Source: Klebsiella pneumoniae (GTDB lineage Bacteria; Verrucomicrobiota; Verrucomicrobiia; Limisphaerales; SXTU01). From it: DNA of 46,398 nucleotides. Of the stretch, positions 10,019 through 17,914 are shown piece by piece. The notes under the pieces are model-generated. The model saw nothing but the letters and a program-made list of their open reading frames with translations. It was not told the DNA's origin and did not search any database. Numbering within the stretch: position 1 is the stretch's first letter; the number at the start of each line of letters is the position of its first letter. The position numbers and the translations under genes were made by a program. The stretch is from positions 1 to 46,398 of the forward strand of contig CALQJI020000039.1 of the NCBI GenBank assembly GCA_943330855.2, written 5' to 3'.

Positions 10019-10596
10019 GTGGCGGTTATTGATGAGCAAGTCCGCCTCGCCACGGCCAGCGTGACACTGCTGGTTGAAGGCGGGCGATATGCCTGCAACG
10101 GGATTTATCCGGACATCGCCAGCCCGCTGCGGGAGCTGCGTCAAAAACCTCCCGATAGCCTCCTGCTCGACGTGCAGCTCCCCGGCATATCTGGCCTGAA
10201 AGGGATGGGCAAACTGCGCCAACTCCCGCCCACAACCCGCATCTTGCTTCTCACTTGCGACGACTCGGACCGACTGTTGAGCGAGGTGATAGCGGCCGAC
10301 GCCGAGGGCTTAATCCTCAAAGGTGTTCCCTCGTCGCGCCTGTCAGGACTCCTAAATTAGGCCATGCGGGGTGAACCGGCCCTGTGCGGTGCCGCCACCC
10401 GGATGCTCGTGGAGCGCCACCGCCGCAGACCGTTAGCCCCGCCAATGCGTTGCCCGCGAGCGGCGAGGCGTGTTTGGGGATCAATTCGCAGAGCTCACGT
10501 TTGGTTTGCTAGGAGAACGCCGCCAAGTTGCGACTCAACGTCAGGTTGAAACCTCTGGTGGCGAGGTTCGCGTGATGCACAAACAGCTTTGAAGCC
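10019..10596 (+). pseudogene. Decayed NarL/FixJ-type response regulator
   Basis: A GTG-started 113-residue frame (10019-10360) is a clear receiver domain: VIDEQ near the start, LLLDVQLPGISG with the phosphoacceptor Asp, LLLT, and LILKG with the conserved Lys. It stops at TAG (10358-10360). In the same frame immediately after the stop, GEPALCGAATRMLVERHRRRP reads as the linker that joins receivers to LuxR-type DNA-binding domains. The HTH remnant is then spread over two other frames: ARERRGVFG near 10452 and ENAAKLRLNV from 10513. So an in-frame stop and at least two frameshifts have destroyed the DNA-binding half. A stand-alone receiver could still be made. It lies about 50 bp after the two kinases and was probably their output regulator. 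Confidence 0.72.
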
Positions 10597-10631
10597 CCGC
10601 CACCATGGTTCAGTCTGAACCCGCGACCGAC

Positions 10632-11537
10632 ATGAAAAAACTACTCCTCTCGTTGTCCCTCTTTGCCGCGTGCGCCGTGCAGGCCGCCGACACCAAAATC
10701 ATCTTTATCGCGGGTCGGCCCAGCCACGGGCCGCTCTCGCACGAACACCGCGCGGGTTGCCTGTTGCTCGCCAAGTCCCTCGCTGGCGTGAAGGGCGTCG
10801 TCACCGAAGTCCACACCAACGGCTGGGTCAGTGACGAGAAGGTCTTCGAGGGCGCGGCGGCCATCGTGGTTTACAGCGACGGCGGCGGCGGCCATCCCTT
10901 CCTCAACGGCGACAAGCTCCAGAAGATCGGCGCGCTCATGCAGAAGGGCGTCGGCCTCGGCGCGCTTCACTACGGGGTCGAGCCGACCACGCAGAAGGGC
11001 AACGCCGAGTTTCGCGATTGGATTGGCGGCTGCTTCGAGACGCACTGGTCGGTGAACCCGCACTGGGACGGCGATTTTAAGACCTTTCCGAAGCACCCCG
11101 TCACCAGCGGCGTGAAGCCGTTCAAGACGAACGACGAATGGTATTTCCACATGAGGTTCCGTGACGGGATGAAGGACGTGACGCCCATCCTCAGCGCGGT
11201 GGCTCCCGCGAGCACGATGACCCGCGGCGACGGCACCCACAGCGGCAACCCGGCGGTGCGCGAATCCGTCAAGAGCGGCGCGTCTCAGCACGTCATGTGG
11301 ACGGCCACGCGCGCCGACGGCGGGCGCGGCTTCGGATTCACCGGCGGGCACAATCACCTCAACTGGGGCAACGCCGACCAGCGCAAGGTCGTGCTCAACG
11401 CGATTCTCTGGATCGCCAAGTCCAACGTGCCGGCCAACGGCGTCGAATCCACCGTCACACAGGAAGACCTCATGGCGAATCTCGACCCCAAGGGCGGCGC
11501 CAAGCCGGCGGTGAAAAAAGAAGAGCCGAAGAAGTAG
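10632..11537 (+). CDS. Exported ThuA-domain protein
   Basis: A 301-residue protein with a signal peptide (MKKLLLSLSLFAACAVQA, cleaved about residue 18). The rest is one ThuA (trehalose-utilisation-like, glutamine-amidotransferase-fold) domain: IIFIAGRPSHG at the start, the IVVYSDGGGGHP strand, LGALHYGVE, the HPVTSGVKPF segment and FGFTGGHNHLNW near the end. The C-terminal tail is Lys/Glu/Pro-rich. ThuA proteins of PVC bacteria are linked to sugar and glycan catabolism, but the reaction is not established. ATG 10632 gives a proper signal sequence; an in-frame start nine residues earlier would disrupt it. The next gene is convergent, 38 bp away. Confidence 0.9.
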   Translation: MKKLLLSLSLFAACAVQAADTKIIFIAGRPSHGPLSHEHRAGCLLLAKSLAGVKGVVTEVHTNGWVSDEKVFEGAAAIVVYSDGGGGHPFLNGDKLQKIGALMQKGVGLGALHYGVEPTTQKGNAEFRDWIGGCFETHWSVNPHWDGDFKTFPKHPVTSGVKPFKTNDEWYFHMRFRDGMKDVTPILSAVAPASTMTRGDGTHSGNPAVRESVKSGASQHVMWTATRADGGRGFGFTGGHNHLNWGNADQRKVVLNAILWIAKSNVPANGVESTVTQEDLMANLDPKGGAKPAVKKEEPKK

Positions 11538-11575
11538 TCGGCGCGGCGCGCATTCCTCCGCAGCGGGCGGGTGAA

Positions 11576-12580
11576 CTACTTCTTCTTTCCGCTCAGGTCC
11601 GGCAGCTGTGACTTCGCGAAGGACTCCCATCGCTGTTGCAACGCCGCGCGCGCGGGCACGCCGGCGTGGACGTAAATGGCGTAGCGCAGTTGCAGCGGTT
11701 TGCCCGGTTCCACCACGCGCGGCGCGTCGTGCGTGAAGCTCGTGCCCATCCAACCGTCGCTGCGGACGTGGAAGTGCGTCGGGTGGTTCGGGTTCGCCGG
11801 GTGGTCGAGGAGCGTCGCACCCTCGTTTTTTCCGGGCGCGATTGGACCCGAGTAATCGCACCAGCGGGCGCGTTTCCAGAAGCAGCCGTTGTCGCCCTGC
11901 TCGTCCACGTTCCCCTCGGAGTTGCGGATGGTCCCGCCACCGTCGGCGAGGCCGATGGTCTTCGCCATCCGCACGCCGACGAGACCGAACGGGGTCTTGC
12001 CGAACGTGACCGGCGCGCCCTTCGCTTCGAAGCGCAGGTCCAGCACGAGGAGGGATTCGTTGTTGGGTAGCAGCTCCAAGCTCACGCGCCGCCGCTCTTC
12101 CAAAAGCACCTTGCCGTTCTTGTCCACCCAGTGATTGAAGATGGTCGCGCCCGCGCCGGTGTCGCTGTCATCGAGTTTTTCCAACCGCTGGCCAAGGATG
12201 CGGCCTTGGTTCGTGCCGCGGTCGGCCCAGAAGCTCCAGCCGTTCACGTCGTTGTGGGAAATCCAGATTGAGTTGTGATGACTGTGGCCCACGGGATCGT
12301 GCGGATGCCCCATGCGTGTGATGGAGCGACCAGACGGCCCGAGTAGTGGAAAAACAAACGGCCGGTTCAGCCCCGGCCCGAAGTGAAGGCGCGTCAGCTC
12401 GGTGCCATCGCGTTGGAAGGAGACTTGTTCGTAAGGCTGCGGCAGCGCCTGCACGTGGGGGATGGGCTTGGCATTGGGCAAGGGCACTTGCGCACCGACC
12501 AGCGGCGAGAGCAGGCCAGCAGCCAGCAGGACAAACCGGGCGGGGAATTTCGGGACGGTGAACATGGCCGGAGCAAACAC
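11576..12580 (-). CDS. Exported PmoA-like (DUF6807) protein
   Basis: A 334-residue protein with a hydrophobic signal segment (about 14-30) and a beta-rich domain of the PmoA-like/DUF6807 family. Recognisable parts are LTRLHFGPGLNRPFVFPL, GHPHDPVGHSHHNSIWISH (a His-rich motif, candidate metal site), GRILGQ, a DGGGTIRNS region and PNHPTHFHVRSDGW. 'PmoA' in the family name is historic; members are mostly found next to glycoside or sugar-acid genes and have no proven reaction. The start is GTG 12580, with GGAAAG 5 bases upstream. ATG 12565, five codons on, is an alternative with no Shine-Dalgarno. It is divergent from the Gfo/Idh gene with 139 bp between them. Confidence 0.85.
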   Translation of the reverse strand: MFAPAMFTVPKFPARFVLLAAGLLSPLVGAQVPLPNAKPIPHVQALPQPYEQVSFQRDGTELTRLHFGPGLNRPFVFPLLGPSGRSITRMGHPHDPVGHSHHNSIWISHNDVNGWSFWADRGTNQGRILGQRLEKLDDSDTGAGATIFNHWVDKNGKVLLEERRRVSLELLPNNESLLVLDLRFEAKGAPVTFGKTPFGLVGVRMAKTIGLADGGGTIRNSEGNVDEQGDNGCFWKRARWCDYSGPIAPGKNEGATLLDHPANPNHPTHFHVRSDGWMGTSFTHDAPRVVEPGKPLQLRYAIYVHAGVPARAALQQRWESFAKSQLPDLSGKKK

Positions 12581-12719
12581 GACTTTCCAATGGCTGCCAA
12601 GGCTGCGCAGACAGCAAGCGGCAGTCGTGGGCCGCGCTCGTCCCCGGTTCTTCCTGCCCTCCTGCTCGCTTGATAAAATCCTACTGGCAACTCCTCGTCC
12701 CTCCTTGTCTCATGGGCGC

Positions 12720-14018
12720 ATGACACACCGCATCCCCTCTCGTCGCTCCTTTCTTCACACCGCGTTGGCTGCGTCGGCCGCGCCGTTTCTGTTGCCCTCC
12801 CGTGTGTGGGCGGCGACGAAATCCGGCTCGGGGCCGAACGGCAAAATCAACCTCGGCATGATCGGCATGGGCATGATGAACCGCGGCCACCTCGGCGGCT
12901 TTCTCGGCATGAGCGACGTGCAGGTCGTCGCGGTGTGCGATGTCCACAAGGGCCGACTCGGCGACGCCGTGGAGCGCGTCCACAAAGGCTACGCGAAGGA
13001 CAAGGAGTCCGGGACTTACAAAGGCTGCGCGGCCATCGGTGATTTCCGCGAGCTCATCGCGCGCCGGGACATCGACGCTGTGTGCATCGGCACGCCGGAC
13101 CATTGGCACGCCATCCCGGCCATCCTCGCCGCGCGCGCGAAGAAGGACGTGTATTGCGAGAAACCGCTCTCCCTCACGCTCGCCGAGGGCCGCGCGATGG
13201 TGAACGCCGCACGCGAGCACAACATTGTTTTCCAAACCGGCAGCCAGCAGCGCACGGAGTTCAAAGGCTACTTCCGCCAGGCCGTGGAATACGTCCGCAA
13301 CGGGCGCATCGGCAAAGTGAAGACCGTGCGTGTGGGCGTCGGCCCGGCGGCAAAACCGTGCGACCTGCCGGCGGAACCGGTGCCCGCCGGCACGGACTGG
13401 GAGATGTGGAACGGCCCGTCGCCGCAGCGCGCCTTCAACCAAATCCTCTGCCCGCTGGACATCCACAAACACTTCCCCGCCTGGCGCAACTACCGGGAAT
13501 ACGCGTGCGGTGGCCTCGCGGACATGGGCGCGCACCACTTCGACATCGCGCAGTGGGCGCTGGGCATGGATGACTCCGGCCCGGTGGAAATCCAACCGCC
13601 CGCGACCGGCGACGCGGGCCTGCGCTTCGTGTATGCGAACGGCATCGAGATGTTTCACGGCGGGCCGAGCGGCACGACCTTCGAGGGCGAGTTGGGCACG
13701 ATTTACGTGGACCGCAAAGGCATCGAGTCCACGCCCAAGAGCATTTTGGAAACGCCGCTGGGCGAGAAAGATTTCCGCCTGCCCGCCATCGCCAGCAGCC
13801 ACAAGCAGAACTGGGTGGATTGCATCAAGACCCGCGCGAAGCCCGTGGCCGACGTGGCTATCGGCGCGCGCACCGCCGCCGTCTGCCAGCTCGGCAACAT
13901 CGGCTACTGGCTGCGCCGCCCGCTCAAGTGGGACCCGACGAAGGAAGAGTTCATCGGCGACGCCGAGGCGAACAAACTGCGCAACCGCGAGAACCGCGCG
14001 CCGTGGAATAAGGTGTGA
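12720..14018 (+). CDS. Tat-exported Gfo/Idh/MocA-family oxidoreductase
   Basis: A 432-residue NAD(P)-dependent oxidoreductase. The N-terminus is a Tat signal (SRRSFLHTALAASAA), so it is folded with cofactor before export. The Rossmann part starts at INLGMIGMGMMNRGH, continues with VVAVCDVHKGR and reaches TPDHWHAIPAILAARAKKDVYCEKPLSLTLAEGR, with the EKP signature lysine. The C-terminal part includes HFPAWRNYREYACGGLADMGAHHFDIAQW, typical of the large exported PVC group that acts on sugars or inositol-like substrates. ATG 12720 gives the Tat signal; a long open upstream extension lacks conservation. The last four bases overlap the GTG of the next gene. Confidence 0.93.
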   Translation: MTHRIPSRRSFLHTALAASAAPFLLPSRVWAATKSGSGPNGKINLGMIGMGMMNRGHLGGFLGMSDVQVVAVCDVHKGRLGDAVERVHKGYAKDKESGTYKGCAAIGDFRELIARRDIDAVCIGTPDHWHAIPAILAARAKKDVYCEKPLSLTLAEGRAMVNAAREHNIVFQTGSQQRTEFKGYFRQAVEYVRNGRIGKVKTVRVGVGPAAKPCDLPAEPVPAGTDWEMWNGPSPQRAFNQILCPLDIHKHFPAWRNYREYACGGLADMGAHHFDIAQWALGMDDSGPVEIQPPATGDAGLRFVYANGIEMFHGGPSGTTFEGELGTIYVDRKGIESTPKSILETPLGEKDFRLPAIASSHKQNWVDCIKTRAKPVADVAIGARTAAVCQLGNIGYWLRRPLKWDPTKEEFIGDAEANKLRNRENRAPWNKV

Positions 14019-14407
14019 GCACGCCCACCGATGATGGGGCCTCTTCTGGCCCGGCGCGCAGTCAAGGTTCCCTCGTGCCGATCGGCTTCAGCGTCGGAGT
14101 GCTCGTGCTGTTCGCGGTGATGCTCAACAACCCGGAGAAGGTCGCTGAGTGGGGTTCCAAACTCTTCGGCTGGCAGACGCCCAAGCAAGAGTGCATCAAC
14201 AACCTGAAGCAGATCGACGGTGCCGTTCAGCAATGGGCGCTCGAAAACAAGAAGACCGCCACGGACACCTACTCGCTGACGGACACGAACCTGCTGGATT
14301 ATTTCAGAGGCTCGGTCTTGCCGAGCTGTCCGCTGGGTGGAACCTACTCGGGCGCGGCCTCAGTTTCGGGCTGTCCGCTTTGCACCGTGTCCGGCCACAC
14401 GATTTAA
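14015..14407 (+). CDS. Pilin-like protein with an N-terminal anchor but no prepilin leader
   Basis: A 130-residue protein. One membrane segment (about 21-38) precedes a domain beginning ECINNLKQIDGAVQQWALE, which matches the short type II pseudopilins of Verrucomicrobiota. The tail carries paired cysteines (SCPLGGTY, GCPLCTVSGH) at the usual C-terminal place. The prepilin motif GFTLIE is absent, so it cannot be processed by prepilin peptidase; the anchor appears to replace it. It starts with GTG inside GTGA overlapping the stop of the Gfo/Idh gene, so translation is coupled. Function unknown; a secretion accessory or surface protein is possible. Confidence 0.75.
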   Translation: MSTPTDDGASSGPARSQGSLVPIGFSVGVLVLFAVMLNNPEKVAEWGSKLFGWQTPKQECINNLKQIDGAVQQWALENKKTATDTYSLTDTNLLDYFRGSVLPSCPLGGTYSGAASVSGCPLCTVSGHTI

Positions 14408-14629
14408 CCCGAGTGCCGAAGTCGGTGCTCTGAAGGAGGCGCCTCAGGGTGTTGGTCAGGCCGGAGAAAGGGGTTCTTCTCTACCCGCGGGGGCACGGAC
14501 AGAGATGAAGGCGGGCATCCGTATACAGTTCTTTAAGCGCTGGCTCCCATTCCAATGCTAGCAGAGGGGCAGCAGACTCTGATGAAACCAAGTTTCTCTG
14601 GTGTCGGGCGCTCGGCCAGCGAGCGGAAG

Positions 14630-15013
14630 TCACTGGTTCACCATGTGGACATCAAGGCTGACCGGATGGAACATATACCGCTTACCTAGAGGAGCGACGG
14701 GTAGTTGCTTCAGATAGCCAGTGGCGATGAGTTCCTGCCAGTCCTTTGGGGAACGCTGCTTGTCCCGGCGGAAAGTCAGCAACGCCTGGGAAAGCTTGCT
14801 GAAATCTTGAGCTGAGATGCTCGCGGGCATCGCAGGTGAAGTCCCGCTCGCGGGGGGCGGCATCGGCGCCTGACTGTTTGCGGGAGAATCCCCAGCCTGC
14901 TTGGCGATAGCTTCGGCAGAAGCTGCCGGCGCCGCAGCCGCAGCGTCGCGCTTCTTTCGGCACGCGGTTAACAAAAATAAGGATGCACAGAGAAGTAAAC
15001 AGAGGGTTCTCAT
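14630..15013 (-). CDS. Small lipoprotein
   Basis: A 127-residue predicted lipoprotein: a signal peptide ending in the lipobox LLTAC (C18), then RKKRD and an Ala/Pro-rich spacer (about 22-65). A conserved-looking globular end follows, with FSKLSQALLTFRRDKQRSP and LPVAPLGKRYMF. The small C-terminal module recurs in Verrucomicrobiota beside pseudopilins, which is recall rather than a search. It lies 48 bp downstream of the pseudopilin gene on the same strand, so the two are probably co-transcribed. Membrane-anchored; role unknown. Confidence 0.8.
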   Translation of the reverse strand: MRTLCLLLCASLFLLTACRKKRDAAAAAPAASAEAIAKQAGDSPANSQAPMPPPASGTSPAMPASISAQDFSKLSQALLTFRRDKQRSPKDWQELIATGYLKQLPVAPLGKRYMFHPVSLDVHMVNQ

Positions 15014-15061
15014 CGTTATGGATAGAAGTGGAAATTGGGGAATGCTACTTCCAACGACGCA

Positions 15062-15925
15062 TCATGGGATGCCACCGACAATCTCGGTCGAGACCGACGA
15101 GAGGTAATCGTAGTCTGCGCCGGCGTTGATGGAGGTGCTGATAGTGGGGAGGTTCACCGCAGCGCTCGTCCATTTGTGGTTCTCGGTGTGGCCGTCAGCA
15201 AAGCTGAGTCCGCCGGCAGAGCCGTGGGCCGAAGACGGAATGTCGTTAAGTTCCTTATTCGGCCGCTGCGCAACGTGGCCGAACAGGCCGTCGTTGATTG
15301 TGGGGAAGAAGTTATTTCCAGCGCTCGGCTTGTCCGGATTCTCATCAATGAAGACGAACCGACCCGATGGATTGTCCAATTCCTGATCGCGGACGAAATG
15401 CCGGAGACCCTGTCCATCGGCCTGCCAAGTGTGCCCACCAGCGTGCCCCGGACCACATCCGATCCGGCAATTCATCGAAACACTGCGCATCCGGTTGACG
15501 CCGGTGCCGTTGTCCTTTGTTTTGTCCGCCGGGCACTTAAAAACCTGATAGTTGCCTTTCAGGTAGCGACCCAACTGCCCGTTGATCAGATAGTTCGTGT
15601 TGTAGTTGGCGTCTGTGGAATTGACCATATCCATCCAGGGGTCCGCGATCCATGCCCTGTAGGTGCCATCGGGATTCGTTGTTGTTCCGTCACTGACGTA
15701 GGTGAACCTGCCGTCGTAGTCGCTCGCATAAAATGTCCAAGCGAGCCCCAACTGTTTGAGGTTGTTGGTGCACTTGGTCATCTGGGCCTTCATCTTCGCC
15801 TTCGATAGGGCCGGCAAGAGCATCCCCGCCAAGATCGCGATGATGGCGATGACGACGAGGAGTTCGATGAGGGTGAAGCCAGCGGCCCGATGCGCGGGGG
15901 CAGGTGGACAGGGGTTAGTTTGCAT
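15062..15925 (-). CDS. Type II secretion-like pseudopilin (prepilin N-terminal motif)
   Basis: A 287-residue major pseudopilin. The leader peptide ends at G16, followed by [18 protein letters not shown] with E21 at position +5, the prepilin peptidase signature. The helix continues into [13 protein letters not shown] and [10 protein letters not shown]. The globular part ends in a beta/Cys-containing head ([20 protein letters not shown]), the H-x-G-x-x-x-L-x-F-A-D-G-H pattern of the large PVC pilin family. Such genes are present in many copies per genome and probably form periplasmic or surface pseudopili. It precedes the lipoprotein gene in a likely operon. Confidence 0.95.
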   Translation of the reverse strand: MQTNPCPPAPAHRAAGFTLIELLVVIAIIAILAGMLLPALSKAKMKAQMTKCTNNLKQLGLAWTFYASDYDGRFTYVSDGTTTNPDGTYRAWIADPWMDMVNSTDANYNTNYLINGQLGRYLKGNYQVFKCPADKTKDNGTGVNRMRSVSMNCRIGCGPGHAGGHTWQADGQGLRHFVRDQELDNPSGRFVFIDENPDKPSAGNNFFPTINDGLFGHVAQRPNKELNDIPSSAHGSAGGLSFADGHTENHKWTSAAVNLPTISTSINAGADYDYLSSVSTEIVGGIP

Positions 15926-16005
15926 TGGCTTGGCTTTTTATCCGTCGCTTGCCGCCCGAAGTCAATCTCCCCAAACGCTGGATGCGTTGGGCGGGGACGT
16001 GCCCA

Positions 16006-17085
16006 TCAATTCCTCGACGTGCCACGCCCTCCACGGGCGGAGGGCGGGTCCCACTTCATGGAGAGGGCGAGCGCTCCGTAGGCGTCTATCTCGCGTTGGC
16101 CGACGAATTCCTTGCTGCGGATGACTTGCGTGAGGGACACGTCGAAGCGTTGGCCGGAATAGACCAGGCCAAACTTTGCGTCGGCGACGAGCGGGAACTT
16201 GACGACGTGATGGCTCGCGCGCCAGAGGTTGCCATCGAGAAAGGCGCTGTAGGCCACCGCCTGCCCCTCGACTGCCGCGAAGGCGAAAATGCCGCGCCGT
16301 GCCGCCTCCGCACTCGTGCGGCCCACGCTCGGCGCGGGGATGGCGTCAATGGTCTGCACGCCGAAATCGCCCGGCAACCGCCAGCCCGCGCGCACCTGCC
16401 CGCCCAGCACGGCATACGTGCCGATGTTCCCGACGCTCACCCCGGCTCCGGGTAGGAAGTCCCAGCCCCAGTCTCCGGACGTGCCTTGCGCTGCGCGCCA
16501 AGTGCGTTGGAAGCGCAGCGCGAGCGCCGGCTCGGTCCGCAACTGATGGGGCCAGCCGTTGGCGACGCCGAGGTTGCGCACGCGATGCACGGTGTTCTGC
16601 GCGTCTTCCGCCTGGGATTCGGGGCCGATGACGCCGAGGTCGAGCCGCCAGGTGTCCAGCACGGGTGTGGCGCCAGTGGTTGCCCCGCGCTTTTGGAGGA
16701 GCAACGAGGCGTAGAGCACCCCCGCGTAAGGCCGGTCGTTCAACTGAAGCGCCGGCGTGCTGATGTCCGTGGGCGTGTAAATGCTCTGCCCCAGTCCCGC
16801 CCCCAGCCGCACCGCATACGGCTGCGTCCCCCAATCTGGTGTCCGCTCCGCAAGCCAGGCCGGGAAGTTGAAGCCCGCCGCCTCACGCGCCACCGCGACC
16901 TCGCCGCCGAGCAGGGTGAGCTTGGTGCCGTGCGTGTAATGCCGGTCCGTGCGCACCACCATGTCATTCTCGGCGACGAGGTTGAACGCGGGGCCGAGCA
17001 GACCCGGCTCCGCGCCGTGACTCGCGAAGGCAAAGGTGACGAGCAGCAGCGCGGCCCGGAGTGGAGGGCAGGATTTCGGTTTCAT
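16006..17085 (-). CDS. LpxR-family lipid A deacylase (DUF2219)
   Basis: A 359-residue outer-membrane beta-barrel protein with a signal peptide (about 1-24). Family motifs are AENDMVVRTDRHYTHG, with the Asn-Asp pair of the calcium/active site; DRPYAGVLYASLLL; and GPESQAEDAQNTVHRV followed by NGWPHQL and EPAL, matching the catalytic His/Glu region of LpxR. LpxR removes the 3'-acyloxyacyl chain from lipid A in the outer membrane. Its presence fits a Gram-negative cell with lipopolysaccharide. ATG 17085 is used because it starts the signal peptide; seven upstream in-frame residues are unlikely to be translated. Confidence 0.88.
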   Translation of the reverse strand: MKPKSCPPLRAALLLVTFAFASHGAEPGLLGPAFNLVAENDMVVRTDRHYTHGTKLTLLGGEVAVAREAAGFNFPAWLAERTPDWGTQPYAVRLGAGLGQSIYTPTDISTPALQLNDRPYAGVLYASLLLQKRGATTGATPVLDTWRLDLGVIGPESQAEDAQNTVHRVRNLGVANGWPHQLRTEPALALRFQRTWRAAQGTSGDWGWDFLPGAGVSVGNIGTYAVLGGQVRAGWRLPGDFGVQTIDAIPAPSVGRTSAEAARRGIFAFAAVEGQAVAYSAFLDGNLWRASHHVVKFPLVADAKFGLVYSGQRFDVSLTQVIRSKEFVGQREIDAYGALALSMKWDPPSARGGRGTSRN

Positions 17086-17298
17086 GGCGGAGAGAAAATC
17101 GGGCAACCGAGCGGGCCAACGGGCACGCGCGCGCAGCCAAATTCATGGCCGGTGACAGTAGTAAAAGGAGACTGCTCTGCAATGATCATTGCGCCCACCC
17201 GATGTCGTTACCCCTCTGCGTCGCTCGATACCTTTTCCCTCGCCGCACTGGGAGCGCCCCCTTACCGTCCGCACAGCTCGCACCCCCACATCCGCCGT

Positions 17299-17826
17299 AT
17301 GGACACATCATTCAACTGCCCCCAATGCCAACTCCACATCACGGCGGACGAGAGCGTGGTCGGCGAAGAGATTGACTGCCCGGAGTGCAGTGAAAAATTC
17401 CGCGTCCCGCCTCCGCAGAAACCCAAGCCCGTCCCCGTCGGGGTGAAACGCCCCGTGCCCGCCGCTCACGCGCCGCCGGCTCCCGAGCCCACCGCCACAG
17501 AGGTCGTCCCCGCCAAGCCCACCGCTCACGCTCCGGATCACAAGCCGTTGAGTGTGCCCCACCACCACGGTCCACAGGAAAGCCTCGTGAAGAAAGTCGC
17601 GCACACGGAACACAAGGACGAGCCCCCCAAGATTCGCTGCAAGACCATCAAGCGCGGCTCTTGTGTCGAGGTGGGCCACGACCTCTTCGATGAGAAGGTG
17701 ACGGAGTTCCTCAACAAGGTGGGTCAGGAAAACATCATTCACATGAGCAGCATCGGTTACGGTGCGATGGACTCCACCGGCCATATGCTGCCCGACTACG
17801 GCATCCTGGTCGTCTACAAGGGCTGA
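17299..17826 (+). CDS. Zinc-ribbon protein with Cse60-like C-terminal domain (copy 2)
   Basis: A 175-residue paralogue of the protein at 277-747. It has a zinc ribbon with C7/C10 and C27/C30, a long Pro/Ala/His-rich linker (about 38-110, with histidine clusters such as HHHG), and the same C-terminal domain from IRCKTIKRG to YGILVVYKG, including FDEKVTEFLNKV and IIHMSSIGYG. The linker has diverged and is longer, whereas both end domains are conserved, so they are likely the functional parts. The start follows the pattern of copy 1. Function unknown. The ribbon may bind nucleic acid or a protein partner; the C-terminal half is probably an oligomerisation or binding domain. Confidence 0.82.
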   Translation: MDTSFNCPQCQLHITADESVVGEEIDCPECSEKFRVPPPQKPKPVPVGVKRPVPAAHAPPAPEPTATEVVPAKPTAHAPDHKPLSVPHHHGPQESLVKKVAHTEHKDEPPKIRCKTIKRGSCVEVGHDLFDEKVTEFLNKVGQENIIHMSSIGYGAMDSTGHMLPDYGILVVYKG

Positions 17827-17837
17827 CCAGCGCGCGC

Positions 17838-17909
17838 GGTAGACGCCGAGGTAAGGAGTCGGAACCGTTGAGCCTCGAAGAAATCCGCCTCCTCACCTCG
17901 GCGGCTACC
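17838..17909. repeat. 72-bp palindromic element between convergent genes
   Basis: Two 26-base arms (17838-17863 and 17884-17909) are inverted copies matching at 23 of 26 positions, separated by 20 bases. The arm carries cgccgaggt and aggag. It fills almost the whole 88-bp gap between the stop codons at 17826 and 17915 (minus). There is no T-tract, so it is not a classical terminator, though it could stop transcription from both sides. Its size and architecture resemble the palindrome inside uvrA (25924-25994). Confidence 0.85.
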
Positions 17910-17914
17910 AACCG

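Noticed and set aside
10364..10549. Separate small gene after the receiver
   Set aside because: It is in frame with the receiver, and its first residues match a receiver-HTH linker, so it is better read as part of a decayed regulator.
14408..14629. Possible gene between the pilin-like gene and the lipoprotein gene
   Set aside because: Only short frames without motifs; the 222-bp spacer shows no clear RNA or repeat structure.
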